Below are positions 4,514 through 5,909 of a stretch of 5,909 nt of DNA, piece by piece. The position numbers were made by a program, and so were the translations under genes. The stretch is from Deltaproteobacteria bacterium RIFCSPHIGHO2_12_FULL_43_9. Lineage in GTDB: Bacteria; Bdellovibrionota; O2-12-FULL-43-9. Each line of letters opens with the position of its first letter. The first letter of the stretch is position 1. The stretch covers positions 928 through 6,836 of the forward strand of contig MGRR01000101.1 of the NCBI GenBank assembly GCA_001798265.1, written 5' to 3'. The notes under the pieces are model-generated. The model was not told the origin of the DNA. It did no database searches and worked only from the letters and a program-made list of their open reading frames with translations.

Positions 4514-5909
4514 ATGACAACGGAATATAAACCTAAACAAATAGAACCGGCTTGGCAAAAGCGTTGGGAGAGTGAGAGGACCTTTGAGGCTAAGGAGGAT
4601 TCTCCCAAAAGGAAATGTTATGTGCTGGAGATGTTTGCCTATCCTTCGGGCAAACTTCATATGGGGCATGTCAGGAATTACGCAATAGGTGATGTCATTG
4701 CGCGGGTAAAAAGGATGCAGGGGTTTAATGTATTGCACCCGTTCGGGTGGGACGCTTTTGGATTGCCCGCGGAATCCGCAGCTCTAAAGCGTGGTATTCA
4801 TCCGGCGGAATGGACGAATGAGAACATTGCCGTAATGAGGAGACAGTTAAAAAGTCTTGGTGTCAGCTACGACTGGAGCAGGGAGGTGACAACCTGCAGC
4901 GATGATTACGCGTTTCAGGAGCAGAAACTCTTTCTCGATTTTTATAAAAATGGACTTGTATATAGGAAAGAGGCCGCTGTTAACTGGTGTGAGAATTGTC
5001 AGACGGTATTGGCCAATGAGCAGGTAAGTGGTGGGGTGTGTTGGCGCTGTGAAAAACCGGTTACGTTGAAGCCTCTTTCTCAATGGTTCTTCAGGATTAC
5101 CAAATACGCGCAAGCTCTTCTCGATGGTCACAAGGAGCTTGAAGGTGGGTGGTCTGAGCATATTTTAACGATGCAGAAGAACTGGATTGGGAGGTCTGAT
5201 GGGGCTGAGATTCTTTTTTCAGTTGATGGAACAGATAAAAAAATAGATGTCTTCACAACGCGCCCCGATACTCTTTGGGGTGTTACCTTCATGTCGATAG
5301 CCCCCGAGCATCCCCTTCTTTTTGAATTAATAAAGGGGACCAAAGAGGAAAAATCGGTGTTGAAATTTATTGAGAAGGTCCGGGGTGAGGACACCAGAAG
5401 GCGAGCGGATCCCACCTTTGAAAAGGAGGGGGTTTTTACGGGGCGAAATGTTATAAATCCGGTCACGGGGGAAAAGATTCCGCTTTTTACGGCAAACTTT
5501 GTGCTAATGGAATATGGCACCGGTGCGGTGATGGCGGTTCCGGCACATGATCAGAGGGATTTTGAGTTCGCGAGGAAGTATAAACTTCCGATGAAAATTG
5601 TTATCGAAGGAGATCCCTCGGCTTCGCCTCGGGATGACGTACGCTCGCCTCGGGATGACGTGGGCGTGCCTCGGGATGACGTGGGCGTGCCTCGGGATGA
5701 CCAAAACGTCATCCCGGCGAAAGCCGGGATCTCTCCCGTCATTGCGAGCGAAGCGAAGCAATCTGTTTGTCATTCCCGCGAAAGCGGGAATCTGGATCCC
5801 CGTTTTCACGGGGATGACGATAGCGTCATTGCGAGCGAAGCGAAGCAATCTCAAGCATATGAAGGGGATGGCATTCTAATTAATTCAGACAAATTTTCTG
5901 GAAAAAATA
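4514..5909 (+). CDS. leuS: Leucyl-tRNA synthetase with in-frame repeat insertion in the editing domain (3' end outside window)
   Basis: The gene encodes the class I synthetase that charges tRNA-Leu in the cytoplasm; 465 codons are present and the KMSKS half is outside the window. Visible motifs, in E. coli-like numbering: HMGH at 49-52 (the HIGH box), the zinc-finger-like CENC...CWRC with C159, C162, C176 and C179, the editing-domain TTRPDT at 248-253, and TGAVMAVPAHDQRDFEF at 336-352. The start MTTEYKPKQIEPAWQKRW fits the family; the ribosome binding site is weak (CGGAA next to ATG). At about residue 367 the frame enters palindromic repeat DNA (PRDDVGVPRDD, NVIPAKAGIS, VIASEAKQS twice) and leaves at about residue 447 into QAYEGDGILINSDKFSG, normal LeuRS sequence. 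The 80-codon insert keeps the frame and contains no stop, so the gene is probably functional. Confidence 0.95.
   Translation, partial: MTTEYKPKQIEPAWQKRWESERTFEAKEDSPKRKCYVLEMFAYPSGKLHMGHVRNYAIGDVIARVKRMQGFNVLHPFGWDAFGLPAESAALKRGIHPAEWTNENIAVMRRQLKSLGVSYDWSREVTTCSDDYAFQEQKLFLDFYKNGLVYRKEAAVNWCENCQTVLANEQVSGGVCWRCEKPVTLKPLSQWFFRITKYAQALLDGHKELEGGWSEHILTMQKNWIGRSDGAEILFSVDGTDKKIDVFTTRPDTLWGVTFMSIAPEHPLLFELIKGTKEEKSVLKFIEKVRGEDTRRRADPTFEKEGVFTGRNVINPVTGEKIPLFTANFVLMEYGTGAVMAVPAHDQRDFEFARKYKLPMKIVIEGDPSASPRDDVRSPRDDVGVPRDDVGVPRDDQNVIPAKAGISPVIASEAKQSVCHSRESGNLDPRFHGDDDSVIASEAKQSQAYEGDGILINSDKFSGKN
5610..5851. repeat. Composite palindromic repeat insertion inside leuS
   Basis: About 240 bp of intergenic-type repeats interrupt leuS in frame. 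In order: an imperfect hairpin GATCCCTCGG...CTCGGGATGAC (5611-5638); its right arm in three further 21-bp copies (5639-5701); ATCCCGGC-GAAA-GCCGGGAT (5711-5730); ATTGCGAGCGAAGCGAAGC (5741-5762); ATTCCCGC-GAAA-GCGGGAAT (5772-5791); ATCCCCGT-TTTC-ACGGGGAT (5796-5815, opposite orientation); and a second exact ATTGCGAGCGAAGCGAAGC copy (5828-5849). At least four repeat families are stacked. The 5772-5791 hairpin fits the dRS3 pattern ATTCCC-N8-GGGAAT known from Neisseria. Confidence 0.9.
5639..5701. repeat. 21-bp tandem repeat within leuS encoding VGVPRDD-type heptads
   Basis: Units at 5660-5680 and 5681-5701 are identical (start GTGGGCGTG, end CCTCGGGATGAC). 5639-5659 differs slightly (start GTACGCTCG), and 5618-5638 is the diverged parent arm. 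Each unit adds seven codons, giving SASPRDD, VRSPRDD, VGVPRDD, VGVPRDD, so copy-number change keeps the leuS frame. Confidence 0.9.

Noticed and set aside
4847..5161. Minus-strand frame of 104 codons inside leuS
   Set aside because: It is antisense to conserved LeuRS coding sequence, including the zinc-finger-like cysteines, and has no independent support.
5504..5854. Minus-strand open frames opposite the leuS insert
   Set aside because: These are shadows of the repeats (IPAFAGMT, LLRFARND type peptides often mis-called in genomes) lying antisense to a real leuS frame.
5598..5879. A second plus-strand frame through the same repeats (SLRAKRSNL peptides)
   Set aside because: It is out of frame with leuS and made of repeat-derived peptides. 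The leuS frame itself continues with recognisable LeuRS residues on both sides.

Overview
This 5.9 kb window carries five protein genes and an unusually dense set of short palindromic repeats. The organism looks bacterial: it has a bacterial-type leucyl-tRNA synthetase, a DciA (DUF721) protein, an AbiE-type toxin-antitoxin pair and a Sec-type signal peptide on an envelope-bound protein. The repeat style (GTCAT-CCC-hairpin-GGG-ATGAC modules) is common in many Gram-negative and candidate-phylum genomes, so I do not name a taxon.

Layout. Bases 1-1465 (minus) are the N-terminal 488 codons of an exported protein that I do not recognise; its C-terminus lies outside the window. Just upstream of its ribosome binding site is a 138-bp MITE-like element with terminal inverted repeats and a GTAG duplication. 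Bases 1637-1798 hold no gene. Bases 1799-2035 are a cluster of nested palindromes. Three minus-strand genes follow in transcription order: an AbiEii-like nucleotidyltransferase toxin (4018/3982-3188), an AbiEi-like antitoxin (3191-2592, 4-bp ATGA overlap) and dciA (2538-2071). A perfect 11-bp-arm palindrome overlapping promoter-like boxes sits at the start of the toxin gene and is the probable operator. Bases 4025-4513 hold a second palindrome cluster (21-bp tandem arrays and a 30-bp perfect inverted repeat) flanked by two short decayed remnants of the 5' end of a diverged dciA. leuS starts at 4514 (plus) and runs off the right edge.

Most notable observation. The leuS reading frame passes without a stop or shift through about 240 bp (80 codons) of the same palindromic repeats, inserted in the CP1 editing domain, and then resumes recognisable LeuRS sequence (AYEGDGILINS). 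The intergenic repeat family has therefore become protein-coding, as Rickettsia palindromic elements do. Across the window the hairpins keep an invariant GAAA loop while their stem bases covary. At three or four loci one hairpin arm has been amplified in tandem (17- or 21-bp units), and in several places one palindrome is inserted inside another. Together this indicates an active or recently active family of small palindromic elements that has reshaped intergenic DNA and one essential gene.
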